Assembly: GCF_900115635.1 (NCBI RefSeq)
Contig: NZ_FOXE01000004.1
Coordinates: 62,001-126,000 of the forward strand
Length of the DNA stretch: 64,000 nucleotides
DNA from: Oscillibacter sp. PC13
Lineage (GTDB): Bacteria > Bacillota > Clostridia > Oscillospirales > Oscillospiraceae
Direction: 5' to 3'
A program made the translations under genes and the position numbers. This document shows, in pieces, positions 1 to 9,312 of this stretch (position 1 is its first letter; every line of letters starts with the position of its first letter). The notes under the pieces were generated by a model, which saw nothing but the letters and a program-made list of their open reading frames with translations, was not told the DNA's origin and did not search any database.

Positions 1-1392
1 GGACAGAAAATCACACATGGTCTGCGCAGCGCCCTGTGCAGCAAGCTGTCCCGTTTGCCGTCGGATGCCTTTGTGAAACAGGATCCGGGGGCGGCGGTAT
101 CCCGCTTTGTGGGAGATGTGGACACGGTGGAAGCGCTGTTTACCTCCGGAATCATCAGTATGGTTGCCGATGGAGGTAAAGTCATCAGCATTTTGGCAAT
201 TCTTTTCGTCAAAAACAGGGGCCTGGCGCTGGTGCTGTTGGTGCTGACCCCGCTGCTGTTCCTCTTTACACGCCAGGTACAAAAGAGAATGCTGGCCGCC
301 CAGCTGGCTAATCGGGTGGCGGTGGAACGGGCTACCAATCATGTTCCGGAGACCATCCGCTGTATCCGTACAATTCACGCTCTTCACAAGGAGCAATATA
401 TGTGCAAGGCATATGAACGCCACATTCAAGACAGTTATGACGCCGTGGAAAAGGCCAATTTCTATGACGCAGTCTATTCTCCGGTGATTCTGATTGCCAG
501 CGCCTTGACAGTGGCTGCGGTGATGCTTCTGTCTGCTGCGGGCATTCCGGCGGTCCAGTCGTTTTTTGGAATGTCTGTTGGCACGGCAGCGGCGGTGATT
601 GTCTATATTGGGTCAGTGTTTGCCCCGCTGGAGAGCGTTGGGATGGAAATCCAAACCATCCAATCCGCAGTGGCAGGTGTGCGCCGGATCGATGAATTCC
701 TGGCGGCGGATGAGCGGTGGGAAACGGATGCCTCCATCACCTTGGATTCCCTCCTCCGGGAGGATGTTCCCTGTGTGGAACTGCGTGACGTGACCTTTGG
801 CTACGATGAGGGCGCACCGGTGCTGCGGGATCTGAGCTTTGTTGTGAGAGACGGGGAGCAGGCTACACTGACAGGCCGGACGGGCGCCGGCAAAAGTACG
901 GTGTTTAAGCTGCTGCTGGGCCAATACAACCCAGCCCATGGCCAAGTGCTGATCTATGGCCGGGAAGCCTCGCAGCTGCCGGACACTGTGAAGCGGCGGC
1001 TGTTCGGATATGTGGAGCAGAGCTTTCGTCTGGTCCCCGGCACGGTGCTGGATCAGATTACACTGTTTGACGAGTCGATCAGCCGGGCGGCGGCAGAGCG
1101 GGCGGCGGTGACTGTTGGCCTTCATGAAGCCATCTCTGCCCTGGAACAGGGATACGACACGCCCTGTGGGCCGTCACTGTTCTCTCAGGGGCAGTGGCAG
1201 CTGCTGTCCATTGCCAGGGCTATTGCAGCGGAACCAAAGCTCCTGCTATTGGACGAGATGACAGCAAATTTGGATGCCGACACAGAGCAGACGGTGCTGA
1301 CAGCACTGAAAAATGCCGCTGAGCACAGGACGGTTCTCTCTATTTCACATAGACTGTACCAGCAGACCGGCGGCAGACAAATTTCAATATAG
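1..1392 (+). pseudogene. ABC exporter (membrane plus ATPase), 5' cut by window, 3' end truncated
   Basis: The frame is open from base 1, so the true start lies outside the window. The first roughly 230 residues hold hydrophobic segments of an ABC exporter membrane domain; the rest is the nucleotide-binding domain. Visible are Walker A GRTGAGKST, a Q-loop (GYVEQSF), a degenerate signature FSQGQ in place of LSGGQ, Walker B LLLLDEMTANLD and the H-loop SISHR. Right after the H-loop the protein ends in an unrelated tail (YQQTGGRQISI), where this family normally continues 30-50 residues. Transposase debris begins within about 100 bases, so the 3' end was probably lost by insertion or recombination. 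Such proteins export peptides, lipids or drugs across the membrane; the substrate cannot be told. The protein may still fold, but I treat the gene as damaged. Confidence 0.75.
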
Positions 1393-1411
1393 AGCTTGAC
1401 TCATCTGCTGC

Positions 1412-1467
1412 TTTTTATTTCACATGCATGAAATAAAAAATGCCGGAGCAAAGTTTGCTTTGCTCCG
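1412..1467. terminator. Two adjacent hairpins after the ABC gene
   Basis: An 11-bp stem (TTTTTATTTCA, loop, TGAAATAAAAA, 1412-1439) is followed at once by a second stem (GCCGGAGCAAAG / CTTTGCTCCGGC, about 1442-1466). Read on the minus strand the second hairpin is followed by a T-rich run, so it resembles an intrinsic terminator for leftward transcription. On the plus strand the first hairpin could act for the ABC gene. Confidence 0.5.
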
Positions 1468-1489
1468 GCGTGTCCCAATACGGTTTGGG

Positions 1490-1700
1490 AAACCCGGTGG
1501 AGTTCCTTCTCTCCGCTGGAAATGACCACGATTCGGTTCACGCTGTTGAACTATTGGAAAAAGTCGGGATCAGAGGGAGTGCCGTACTGGCAGACCGGGC
1601 ATATGGTGCTCGGGCAATTCGGGAATATATCTCAGCGCACGGAGCCAGCTATGTGATCCCGCCGCAAAGCAACGTTTCCGATCCTTGGCCGGTTGACTGG
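1490..1700 (+). pseudogene. IS5/IS4-type DDE transposase fragment
   Basis: Translation in this stretch gives LSAGNDHDSVHAVELLEKVG, then VLADRAYGARAIREYI and YVIPPQSN. These match the pattern of the middle of IS5-family DDE transposases (a D in an LADxAY context, then a PPxxN segment). Neither the N-terminal part nor the C-terminal glutamate region follows: after DPWPVDWHLY the frame continues into unrelated sequence to about 1838. It is therefore a remnant with no intact ends seen. Its position just past the broken ABC gene suggests it took part in that truncation. Confidence 0.6.
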
Positions 1701-1838
1701 CACCTGTATAACCTCCACATCGGTCAGGCTGCCATTAAAGTCCTTCGAATGTTTCAGGATGACTTTTTGGGCGGCCTGACTCTTTTTCGTGACCATGGCC
1801 ACACCTCGGCTGTACAATCACAGCATCGGGGTACATAG

Positions 1839-2105
1839 CCTTGATATTACGGATCTGCCTATTTTTTGTGGTGTCAAATAAAAGAGCGGATTTCAGAGGC
1901 CTCACTACTGTGAAATAATATTACCGCGGCTCCTTGAGAGTTACCGTGTGCTTTTTACACAGAGAAGCGGTGTCTCCCATGATCACCGGCAGCACCAGAG
2001 AGTGGTGGTGAGTTGCAGAACCTGCTAAACAATGACACAGGCAAGGAACTCCATTCGCATTCCTCACCTGTGTTGCTTTGCCCTGTTCGGTTTTTGCTGT
2101 TGTCC
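1839..2105. other. Non-coding stretch between transposase debris and hairpins
   Basis: No convincing gene, promoter or RNA is seen. Short open frames exist on both strands but lack ribosome sites and recognisable motifs. I read it as degraded mobile-element or intergenic DNA. Confidence 0.4.
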
Positions 2106-2160
2106 CTTCGTCCCCTCAAACCACAAACCAACGTAGCGTTTGCGGTTTGAGGGGACGAAG
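2106..2160. repeat. Long stem-loop 1 (17-bp perfect outer stem)
   Basis: CTTCGTCCCCTCAAACC at 2106-2122 is exactly complementary to GGTTTGAGGGGACGAAG at 2144-2160, and the inside can extend the stem (ACAAAC / GTTTGC). No T-run follows on either side, so it does not look like an ordinary terminator. It directly abuts a second, longer stem-loop. Confidence 0.75.
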
Positions 2161-2221
2161 AAACACCCCGTCCGGCTCCGTTTCCCACTTGCGCGGAAAA
2201 CGGAGCCGGACGGGGTGTTTC
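2160..2221. repeat. Long stem-loop 2 (about 24-bp perfect stem)
   Basis: The arms at 2160-2182 and 2198-2221 (GAAACACCCCGTCCGGCTCC and its complement) are perfectly complementary around a loop of about 15 bases. Together with stem-loop 1 this makes a tandem pair of long GC-rich palindromes ending 6 bases from the 3' end of tRNA-Leu. They may be members of a dispersed palindromic repeat family or may help end or process the tRNA transcript. Confidence 0.75.
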
Positions 2222-2226
2222 TTAAC

Positions 2227-2312
2227 TGGTGCCGGTGGTGGGACTCGAACCCACACGGTGTTGCCACCGGCGGATTTTGAATCCGCTACGTCTACCATTC
2301 CATCACACCGGC
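2227..2312 (-). tRNA. tRNA-Leu (anticodon CAA)
   Basis: Read on the minus strand it begins GCCGGTG and ends CACCGGC-A-CCA, a perfect 7-bp acceptor stem with the CCA encoded. The anticodon arm is GCGGA-TTCAAAA-TCCGC, giving anticodon CAA for UUG codons. A long variable arm (CGGTG GCAA CACCG) identifies a class II leucine tRNA, and the T arm carries GGTTCGAGTCC. The D arm contains GGAATGGTAGAC. It is the only tRNA seen in the window. Confidence 0.95.
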
Positions 2313-2503
2313 TTATGAAAGCTTTTTTATTATACTAGAAGCATTTCGAAATTTCAAGTGGAGATTTACAGAAAAAAAAGAAAAATGAACAGACGGTAAA
2401 ATGACGGGAAAATCCCAAGAAAAGCTACCCAAACACAGGAAAACGTGCTATCATATATTAGTTAAATTATAGGCATTTGGCAATAAAAATAGGAAAGGGG
2501 GAG

Positions 2504-3865
2504 ATGGCTGTGAAAAAAGTCCTGCGCGCGGTTTCATGCCTGCTGATATTGGCGGTGCTTTTGCCGGGAACCTGCAGCTGCGGTGTGGGATTTGTGTTTA
2601 ATCCTCAGGAACTGTACAGCCTGCCGAAGCTCCCTACGGAGTATACAGAGCTGGACAACTGCATCAAAGCGGTGCTGCAGAGCGGCGCTGAATATGCTGC
2701 GCCGACAGCCGGAACCCATGTCCAGGCTGTTCAACTGGTAGACCTGAATGGAGACGGTCTGGAGGAGGCCATTGCTTTTTTTCGCAATTCGGAAGATGAG
2801 CGCCCCCTGAAAATTTATATATTTTCATCAAAAGGGCAGTCCTATGAACAGACTGCTGTGATTGAGGGCAGTGGTACCAGCATTTACAGCATTGCGTATG
2901 AGGACCTGGACCAAGACGGCCATACAGAGCTGGTGGTTGGCTGGCGTGCCGGTACAGATCTGCAGGCCTTGTCAGTTTATTCGCTGCGGCAAAAGGAACC
3001 GGTGGAACTGTTGCGCACGAATTATGTGCGGTATGCCGTAACCGACCTGGATCAGGATCAACTGCGGGAGCTGGTGGTTTTCCGTGCAGACGATGAGGGA
3101 AACGGCGTAGCTGACTATTACGAGTGGCAGGACAGCGGGCTGTCTCCCCGGACCTCTGCGCGCATTTCGATGACAATGGCGGAATTAAGCCAGCAGGGAC
3201 AGATGAAAAAGGGGACGCTTCAAGGAGAAATTCCTGCATTGTTTGTGACGGGGGTGGAGGATTCCACAAATGCCATTACAGATATTCTGACGGTTCGCAA
3301 CGGTGAGTTGGCCAATATTGTTCTTTCGGATGTAACGGGTGTTTCCACTGAAATTGCACCCTTCCGTTCCCTCTATCCAACAGATATCAACAACGATGGA
3401 CTGACAGAGGTTCCCTGGCCGGTAAATCTGCCGGCATGGGACAACGGAGAGACGGCACCATACCAACAGATTGATTGGCGAAGCTATGATGCCAAAGGGA
3501 CTGCTGCCACAGTTTTAAGCACCTACCACAACCTGGAGGACGGGTGGTATTTTCAACTCCCTGAAAACTGGTGCGGAAAAATTATGGTTACCAGGACAGT
3601 GATGCCGGAAGAGGCCGCTGTGACATTTTCCATGCTGAATGCCGATCAGGGCGGCCCGCAGGCATTCCTGCGCATTTCTGCATTGACAGGATCCAGCCGG
3701 GATATCAGAGCAGTTCGGGGAAACCGGTTTACGCTCAGCCGCCAGGCGGAGACAACTTTCACTGCAGAATTGCTGGACGACAGCGGCACCTGGAGCGATG
3801 CACTGACGGAGGATGAAGTCCGGGAGGCATTTAGTCTGATTACCAAAGAATGGGATGACAACTGA
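2504..3865 (+). CDS. Secreted or lipid-anchored FG-GAP/VCBS-like protein
   Basis: The ATG at 2504 follows AAAGGGGGAG. The protein (453 aa) begins with a charged start and a hydrophobic core (MAVKKVLRAVSCLLILAVLL) and then cysteines in a weak lipobox-like context (PGTCSC), so it is exported and perhaps lipid-anchored. Several acidic calcium-binding-like loops recur: DLNGDGLEEA, DLDQDGHTEL, DLDQDQLREL and DINNDGLTEV, as in FG-GAP/VCBS beta-propeller repeats. It lies 19 bases before a response regulator and its sensor kinase in the same direction, so it is probably co-transcribed and may serve as a surface or sensory partner. The exact function is unknown. Confidence 0.7.
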   Translation: MAVKKVLRAVSCLLILAVLLPGTCSCGVGFVFNPQELYSLPKLPTEYTELDNCIKAVLQSGAEYAAPTAGTHVQAVQLVDLNGDGLEEAIAFFRNSEDERPLKIYIFSSKGQSYEQTAVIEGSGTSIYSIAYEDLDQDGHTELVVGWRAGTDLQALSVYSLRQKEPVELLRTNYVRYAVTDLDQDQLRELVVFRADDEGNGVADYYEWQDSGLSPRTSARISMTMAELSQQGQMKKGTLQGEIPALFVTGVEDSTNAITDILTVRNGELANIVLSDVTGVSTEIAPFRSLYPTDINNDGLTEVPWPVNLPAWDNGETAPYQQIDWRSYDAKGTAATVLSTYHNLEDGWYFQLPENWCGKIMVTRTVMPEEAAVTFSMLNADQGGPQAFLRISALTGSSRDIRAVRGNRFTLSRQAETTFTAELLDDSGTWSDALTEDEVREAFSLITKEWDDN

Positions 3866-3884
3866 GAAAGGATAGAGGCACGCG

Positions 3885-4571
3885 ATGAAAAAAGTGTTGG
3901 TTTTAGAAGACGAGTCCAGTATCCGGAGTTTTATTGTCATCAACCTGCGCCGGGCTGGCTATGACGTAATTGAGGCAGAGACTGGAGAAGAGGCACTGGA
4001 ACGGCTGAAGGAAAATTTGGATACAAAGGTGGCGCTTCTGGACATTATGCTGCCGGGGATTGACGGATTTGAGGTTTGCCGCCGGATCCGGGCCACCAAT
4101 ACAAAGATTGGCATCATCATGCTGACGGCCCGCTCCCAGGAGATGGATAAGGTGACGGGGCTGATGACCGGCGCGGATGACTATGTAACCAAGCCGTTTT
4201 CCCCGGCAGAGCTGACAGCCCGGGTGGATGCGCTGTTCCGCAGAGCTGGGGGAGACGATACCGCTCAGACTGGTGAGATTCGGCAGGAACCCTTTTTGCT
4301 GAATACCCGAAACCGGACACTGGAAAAAAACGGACAGCGGATTAAGCTGACACAGGTAGAGTATTCGATTATGAAGGTCTTTATGGAGAACCCGGGCAAG
4401 GCGCTTTCCAGAGAGGAAATTTTGGATATGGTCTGGGGGCGGGATTACTTCGGTGAATTGAAAATCGTGGATGTGAATATTCGGCGTCTTCGCCTGAAAA
4501 TTGAGGACAACGTGCAGAACCCCACTTATATTACAACGGTGTGGGGCTATGGCTATAAATGGGGCTTTTAA
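3885..4571 (+). CDS. OmpR/PhoB-family response regulator
   Basis: This 228-residue protein has an N-terminal receiver domain with the acidic pair E8-D9, phosphoacceptor D53 (in LLDIMLPGIDG) and the conserved K in VTKPF. The C-terminal winged helix includes TQVEYSIMKVFMENPGKALSR and ends ITTVWGYGYKW, typical of OmpR-type DNA-binding domains. RBS AAAGGA lies upstream of the ATG. The sensor kinase gene follows 59 bases later. It is expected to bind DNA when phosphorylated by that kinase; target genes are unknown, though the secreted protein just upstream is a natural candidate for the same circuit. Confidence 0.92.
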   Translation: MKKVLVLEDESSIRSFIVINLRRAGYDVIEAETGEEALERLKENLDTKVALLDIMLPGIDGFEVCRRIRATNTKIGIIMLTARSQEMDKVTGLMTGADDYVTKPFSPAELTARVDALFRRAGGDDTAQTGEIRQEPFLLNTRNRTLEKNGQRIKLTQVEYSIMKVFMENPGKALSREEILDMVWGRDYFGELKIVDVNIRRLRLKIEDNVQNPTYITTVWGYGYKWGF

Positions 4572-4630
4572 CCTGCCGGTGACGGCAGCCAAAAAGCTGA
4601 GCGCTTGAAAAACAAAGGGAGGTGCAGGCA

Positions 4631-6076
4631 GTGGCAGAGGAAGAAAAAAGCCAAAAATGGAATGCGCTGCGCCTTCGGGGACTGCGGCAGCGGTGGATTG
4701 TCAACACTGTGACACCCGTTCTGGTACTTTTAATGCTGATTGTTCTGCTGTTCTCCGCTGGTATTTCCAACTACTATTACAGCAGCATGCAAAAGGGGCT
4801 GGAAAGCCGCGCACAGGCAGTTGCCGGTGCTTTTAACGACTACTTTATGGACAATGGCTACACGGAATATTATCAGATGGCGGTACAGTCCATCGATACA
4901 TTTGAGGATAAGAATCACATTGAACTTCAGTTTATCAATAGCGCGGGACGCATCCAGGTATCTACCTCGGGCCTCACAGCAGGAACCGCCCCCGGCACGG
5001 ATGATATTACCCGCGCGATTGCAGAAAACGAGATGCGGGACTTCCGCGGACGGGATCCGGAGACGGGGGAAAAGATTCTCTCTGTCTCATCTCCGCTGAC
5101 CTTTAATGGTAAGGTGGTGGGCGTGATGCGTTTTGTCACATCACTGAAGGCGGTAAATCGGCAGATTTTCCTGGCAGTGCTGGCCATTTTACTGGTGGCC
5201 TGCATCTGCATGTCTCTGGTGGTCATTTCCAACCTGCTGTTCATCAACAACGTGGTGGAGCCGGTGGCTGTTGTCACGACTGCTGCCAAGCGGATTTCTG
5301 CCGGCAGCTACGGTTTCCGGATTGAAAACAAGTATACGGATGAGCTGGGGGAGCTGGTGGACAATATCAATGATATGTCCATGAAAATCAGCCAAAATGA
5401 GAAAATGAAATCCGAGTTTATCTCCTCTGTATCCCATGAGCTGCGTACACCGCTGACGGCCATCAATGGCTGGGGCGAGACCATATTGGAAGATCCCACA
5501 GGTGATCCGGTGCAGCTGCGGCGGGGAATCCGTATTATCCTGAACGAATCCAGACGCCTCTCCACCATGGTGGAGGAGCTGCTGGAGTTCTCTAAAATGG
5601 AGGATGGACGATTTACGCTTCAGATGGAGGAAGTGGATTTGCAGGCGGAATTTGAGGATGCTATTTTCACCTATCGGGAACTGTTCCGCCAGGAAGGCAT
5701 TGAACTGGAATACGAGAGCGGAGACGGAGAACTTCCGCCCATTCCCGGCGATCCGGAGCGGCTGAAGCAGGTATTTTGCAATGTGCTGGACAATGCGGCG
5801 AAGCACGGTGGAAGCGGCAAGCGAATTTCTGCTGCAATCTACCGGGAGGGGACATTCCAGGTGGTTCAGGTTCGGGACTATGGTCCAGGCGTACCGGAAG
5901 CAGAGCTGCCGTTCATCAAGCAAAAATTCTACAAGGGATCGTCCAAAGCCCGGGGAAGCGGGATTGGCCTGGCGGTCTGTGATGAGATCATCGGTCTGCA
6001 CAACGGCATATTTACCATCCGAAATGCTGAGGGCGGCGGAACAGAGGTGCAGATTCGCCTTCCGGAAAAAGACTGA
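4631..6076 (+). CDS. Membrane sensor histidine kinase (PhoR/ResE type)
   Basis: I chose the GTG at 4631 because AAAGGGAGG ends 8 bases before it; the GTG at 4622 overlaps that site. The 481-residue protein has a short cytoplasmic start, TM1 (TPVLVLLMLIVLLFSAG), an extracellular region of about 130 residues, TM2 (IFLAVLAILLVACICMSLVV) and a HAMP linker. The phosphoacceptor helix has SHELRTP with H269, and the ATPase domain shows NVLDNAAKHG, VRDYGPGVP and GSGIGLAVC. It senses an unknown signal and phosphorylates the response regulator encoded just upstream. Confidence 0.92.
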   Translation: MAEEEKSQKWNALRLRGLRQRWIVNTVTPVLVLLMLIVLLFSAGISNYYYSSMQKGLESRAQAVAGAFNDYFMDNGYTEYYQMAVQSIDTFEDKNHIELQFINSAGRIQVSTSGLTAGTAPGTDDITRAIAENEMRDFRGRDPETGEKILSVSSPLTFNGKVVGVMRFVTSLKAVNRQIFLAVLAILLVACICMSLVVISNLLFINNVVEPVAVVTTAAKRISAGSYGFRIENKYTDELGELVDNINDMSMKISQNEKMKSEFISSVSHELRTPLTAINGWGETILEDPTGDPVQLRRGIRIILNESRRLSTMVEELLEFSKMEDGRFTLQMEEVDLQAEFEDAIFTYRELFRQEGIELEYESGDGELPPIPGDPERLKQVFCNVLDNAAKHGGSGKRISAAIYREGTFQVVQVRDYGPGVPEAELPFIKQKFYKGSSKARGSGIGLAVCDEIIGLHNGIFTIRNAEGGGTEVQIRLPEKD

Positions 6077-6083
6077 GAAAAAT

Positions 6084-6123
6084 CGAACAAATGTTTGCAT
6101 TCCGCAACGGGGTGTGATAAAAT
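6084..6123 (+). promoter_or_regulatory. LexA (SOS) box on a sigma-A promoter
   Basis: CGAACAAATGTTTG at 6084-6097 fits the Gram-positive LexA/DinR consensus CGAACRNRYGTTYG. It overlaps a -35 element TTGCAT (6095-6100), followed after 17 bases by a -10 TAAAAT (6118-6123). The promoter points at DUF1385-prmC-recA-recX, so LexA would block it until DNA damage. Confidence 0.75.
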
Positions 6124-6149
6124 TTTGATAGCATTAGAAAGGAAACCTC

Positions 6150-7124
6150 ATGGCAGAAGAAAACAAGTCCTGTGCCTTCCGCACCAGCATCGGCGGACAG
6201 GCACTGATTGAAGGCATCCTGATGCGGGGGCCGGAGCAGCAGGCTATTGTGGTCCGGGATCAGGAGGGCAACCTGGTGGAGAAGGTGGAGGCGCTGAAAT
6301 TCATCCGCGACCGCTATCCGATTCTGGGAGTGCCGCTGATCCGGGGAACCGTCAATTTTCTGGATTCCATGGTCAACGGAGTCAAGGCGTTGATGTACTC
6401 GGCGGACTTCTACCCGGATGAGGAAGCGGCGCAGCCCTCTAAATTTGAGCAATGGCTGGACAGAAAGCTCTCCAGCAAGAAGCTGGAAGGGGCGATTGTC
6501 ACCCTGTCTGTGATTTTGGGCGTGGGACTTTCGGTGCTGCTGTTCATGGTGCTGCCCACCTTCATCACGGGGGGACTGCTGCACTTTTTCCCCGGCTTCC
6601 CAATGTGGGGGCGGAATCTGGTGGAGGGTGTTCTGAAAATCCTGATTTTCCTGCTATATCTGATTTTCTGCTCGAAGCAGAAGGACATCTATCGGGTGTT
6701 CCAGTACCATGGCGCGGAACATAAAACCATCTTCTGCTATGAGGCGGGGCTTCCGCTGACGGTGGAGAACGTCCGGATTCAGCCCCGCCACCATCCCCGG
6801 TGCGGGACAAGCTTCCTGTTTGTGGTGATTTTCGTCTCCATCCTGCTCTCCAGCGTGGTATTTGGCATCTGGCCCATCACCAATGTCTGGCTGCGGACCG
6901 CGGCGCACTTGCTGCTGCTGCCCCTGGTGGTTGGCATTACGTATGAATTCAACCGCTGGGTGGGACGCCACGTCCAGGACAACAAGCTGGCAAAGGTGCT
7001 GACGGCCCCCGGCCTGTGGATGCAGAACTTTACCACCAACGAACCGGATGACGGGATGATCGAAGTGGCAATCCGCTCCCTGGAGCTGGTGCTGCCCAGT
7101 GAGAAGGGCAAGGATGAGTGGTAA
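6150..7124 (+). CDS. DUF1385 membrane protein (YqhQ-like)
   Basis: The 324-residue protein starts at the ATG at 6150 after GAAAGGAAA. Features match DUF1385: an early GGQALIEGILMRGP motif, then two or more hydrophobic segments (IVTLSVILGVGLSVLLFMVL, LVEGVLKILIFLLYLIFCS), the histidine-rich QYHGAEHKTIFCYEAG and QPRHHPRCGTSF, and two more membrane stretches near residues 220-260. The biochemical role of the family is not established. It is the first gene of a likely operon with prmC and recA behind a LexA box, so it may be damage-inducible here. Confidence 0.9.
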   Translation: MAEENKSCAFRTSIGGQALIEGILMRGPEQQAIVVRDQEGNLVEKVEALKFIRDRYPILGVPLIRGTVNFLDSMVNGVKALMYSADFYPDEEAAQPSKFEQWLDRKLSSKKLEGAIVTLSVILGVGLSVLLFMVLPTFITGGLLHFFPGFPMWGRNLVEGVLKILIFLLYLIFCSKQKDIYRVFQYHGAEHKTIFCYEAGLPLTVENVRIQPRHHPRCGTSFLFVVIFVSILLSSVVFGIWPITNVWLRTAAHLLLLPLVVGITYEFNRWVGRHVQDNKLAKVLTAPGLWMQNFTTNEPDDGMIEVAIRSLELVLPSEKGKDEW

Positions 7125-7250
7125 GACGGCCTGTATCAAATTCTGACGCAGGCGAAAGGAGCCTTTGAGACAGAAAAGGAGGATCAGGGGGAGTGAACGG
7201 AGTTTCTGTCACAGGCAGAAATGGAGTCAAACGGACCTTGCAAGGATGCT

Positions 7251-8117
7251 ATGGCTATTACCTATAACAATTTATACTTGGATATTCGCCAACAGCTGCG
7301 GCAAGCCGGCATCGAGGCTGCCACGCTGGAGGCACGGGAGCTGGTGTGCTTCGGCACTGGCAAGAGCCGGGAGGAATTGACCCGGGACGGCGGCCTGTAT
7401 GCCTCCCCGGAGTTGGAGCACCGCGTCCGGGGGTTGGTGGAGCGCCATCTGGCTGGAGAGCCGGTGGCGTATCTTATCGGCGAGTGGGAATTTTACGGCC
7501 TGCCCCTGGATATCTCCCGGGATGTGTTGATTCCCCGGCCGGACACAGAGGTGCTGGCGGAGCAGGCCATCGGCTACATCAAGACCTTGGGGGAGTGCCG
7601 GGTGCTGGATCTGTGCGCTGGAAGCGGCTGTATCGGCCTGGCCGTGGCGGCCCAGGTGCCCGAGGCCCGGGTGGTGCTGGGAGAATACGCGGACGGGGCG
7701 CTGAAAATCTGCCGTCAGAATATCCGGCGCAACGGACTCAGCGGCCGGGTGGTGCCGATGCAGACAGATGCCCGGGAAAAACCGGACAAGGCCTTGGGAG
7801 AATTCCAGTGTATCATCTCCAATCCCCCGTATATTCCGCGGGCGGATATTGCGGGGCTGGATACCTCTGTCAGGGATTATGAGCCGCATTTGGCGCTGGA
7901 CGGCGGGGCGGATGGGCTGGACTTTTACCGCACCATCTCTGAGAAGTGGAAAAACTGCCTGATGCCGGGCGGACGGCTGTACTTTGAAGTGGGTGCCGGC
8001 CAGGCGGATGATGTGCTGCGCATCATGCGCACCCAGGGCTTTGGAGACATCCAGATTGTAAAGGACCTTCATGACATCCCAAGGGTGGTATTTGGCACCC
8101 TGTGTACGGAGATCTGA
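7251..8117 (+). CDS. prmC: Release factor glutamine methyltransferase
   Basis: PrmC methylates the glutamine of the GGQ motif of peptide release factors, using S-adenosylmethionine. The 288-residue protein shows an N-terminal helical domain, the SAM-binding [16 protein letters not shown] and the catalytic NPPY ([11 protein letters not shown]), followed by [17 protein letters not shown], all diagnostic. The ATG at 7251 has CAAGGA 5' of it; the ATG at 7221 lacks a good ribosome site. It lies between DUF1385 and recA in one direction, and DUF1385-prmC is a common pairing in Clostridia. Confidence 0.93.
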   Translation: MAITYNNLYLDIRQQLRQAGIEAATLEARELVCFGTGKSREELTRDGGLYASPELEHRVRGLVERHLAGEPVAYLIGEWEFYGLPLDISRDVLIPRPDTEVLAEQAIGYIKTLGECRVLDLCAGSGCIGLAVAAQVPEARVVLGEYADGALKICRQNIRRNGLSGRVVPMQTDAREKPDKALGEFQCIISNPPYIPRADIAGLDTSVRDYEPHLALDGGADGLDFYRTISEKWKNCLMPGGRLYFEVGAGQADDVLRIMRTQGFGDIQIVKDLHDIPRVVFGTLCTEI

Positions 8118-8205
8118 CGGGTACAACGACAAGGCATGCCGGCAGCGGCGGGGACTCCGCCGCAATGAAAACGGGCTGTCGAGCAATTTGAGGAGGAAGA
8201 GACAT

Positions 8206-9312
8206 ATGGCAAAAGACAAGGCGCCCATGCCCACGGCGGCACCGGCGGATGACAAGAAAAAGGCCATTGACACGGCCATGGCCCAGATTGAAAAAATGTA
8301 TGGCAAGGGGTCCATCATGCGCTTTGGTGATAAGGCAGAGCTGAATGTGGACTTCATTCCCACAGGATCCCTGGCACTGGATGTGGCCCTGGGAATCGGC
8401 GGTCTGCCCCGGGGCCGAGTCGTGGAGATTTACGGACCGGAATCCTCCGGCAAGACCACGCTGGCGCTCCATGTGGTGGCGGAGGCGCAGAAGCGGGGCG
8501 GCGAGGTGGCTTTTGTGGATGCCGAGCACGCGCTGGATCCCACCTATGCCCGGGCTTTGGGCGTCAAGGTGGAGGATATGCTGATTTCCCAGCCGGACAC
8601 CGGCGAGCAGGCGCTGGAGATTACGGAGGCACTGGTGCGCTCCGGCGCCATTGACGTGATTGTGGTGGACTCTGTTGCAGCCCTGGTGCCCCGGGCGGAG
8701 ATCGAAGGCGAAATGGGCGACAGCTATGTGGGCCTTCAGGCCCGGCTGATGAGCCAGGCGCTGCGAAAGCTCACCGGCGCTATCGGCAAGACCAACAGCA
8801 TTGTCATCTTCATCAACCAGCTGCGGGAAAAGGTGGGTATCATGTACGGCAATCCGGAGGTGACCACCGGCGGCCGGGCATTGAAGTTTTATTCCTCCGT
8901 CCGGATTGACGTGCGCCGGATTGAGGCGCTGAAAAACGGCAGTGAGATCATCGGCAACCGCACCCGGGCAAAAGTGGTCAAAAATAAAATGGCGCCCCCC
9001 TTCCGGGAGGCGGAATTTGACATCATGTACGGCCAGGGCATTGCCCATGAGGGCGAGCTGATCGACCTGGGTGTGAAGCTGGATCTGGTGCAGAAGTCCG
9101 GCTCCTGGTTCTCCATGGGGGAAACCCGCATCGGCCAGGGCCGGGACGCGGCCAAGAAGTATCTTCTGGAAAACCCGGAGATTGCCGAGCAGCTGGAGGC
9201 GGACATCCGCAAGAATTTCGACAAGCTGATGAGCAATCAGGCCCGCATCGCCGCAAAGGCGGCCGGCCGGGCGGTGGATGTGAGCGCAGACGATTTCGAC
9301 GATGCGGATTGA
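8206..9312 (+). CDS. recA: Recombinase RecA
   Basis: RecA forms filaments on single-stranded DNA, drives strand exchange and triggers LexA self-cleavage. The 368-residue protein shows Walker [13 protein letters not shown], the [12 protein letters not shown] segment, Walker [13 protein letters not shown], loop 2 region [16 protein letters not shown] and the usual [13 protein letters not shown]-terminus. AGGAGG at 8191-8196 precedes the ATG at 8206. The open frame extends further upstream into prmC, but no ribosome site supports that. The nearest SOS box lies 2.1 kb upstream, before DUF1385, which implies the long operon carries the damage response. Confidence 0.98.
   Translation: MAKDKAPMPTAAPADDKKKAIDTAMAQIEKMYGKGSIMRFGDKAELNVDFIPTGSLALDVALGIGGLPRGRVVEIYGPESSGKTTLALHVVAEAQKRGGEVAFVDAEHALDPTYARALGVKVEDMLISQPDTGEQALEITEALVRSGAIDVIVVDSVAALVPRAEIEGEMGDSYVGLQARLMSQALRKLTGAIGKTNSIVIFINQLREKVGIMYGNPEVTTGGRALKFYSSVRIDVRRIEALKNGSEIIGNRTRAKVVKNKMAPPFREAEFDIMYGQGIAHEGELIDLGVKLDLVQKSGSWFSMGETRIGQGRDAAKKYLLENPEIAEQLEADIRKNFDKLMSNQARIAAKAAGRAVDVSADDFDDAD

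Noticed and set aside
1632-1817. 61-codon open frame on the minus strand near the transposase remnant
   Set aside because: It partly mirrors the transposase fragment, and no family or ribosome site is seen.
1955-2338. Several overlapping open frames around the stem-loops and the tRNA gene
   Set aside because: They arise from the palindromes and the tRNA gene and have no ribosome sites.
8071-8205. In-frame upstream extension of recA
   Set aside because: It overlaps prmC and has no ribosome site, while AGGAGG at 8191 fixes the start at 8206.
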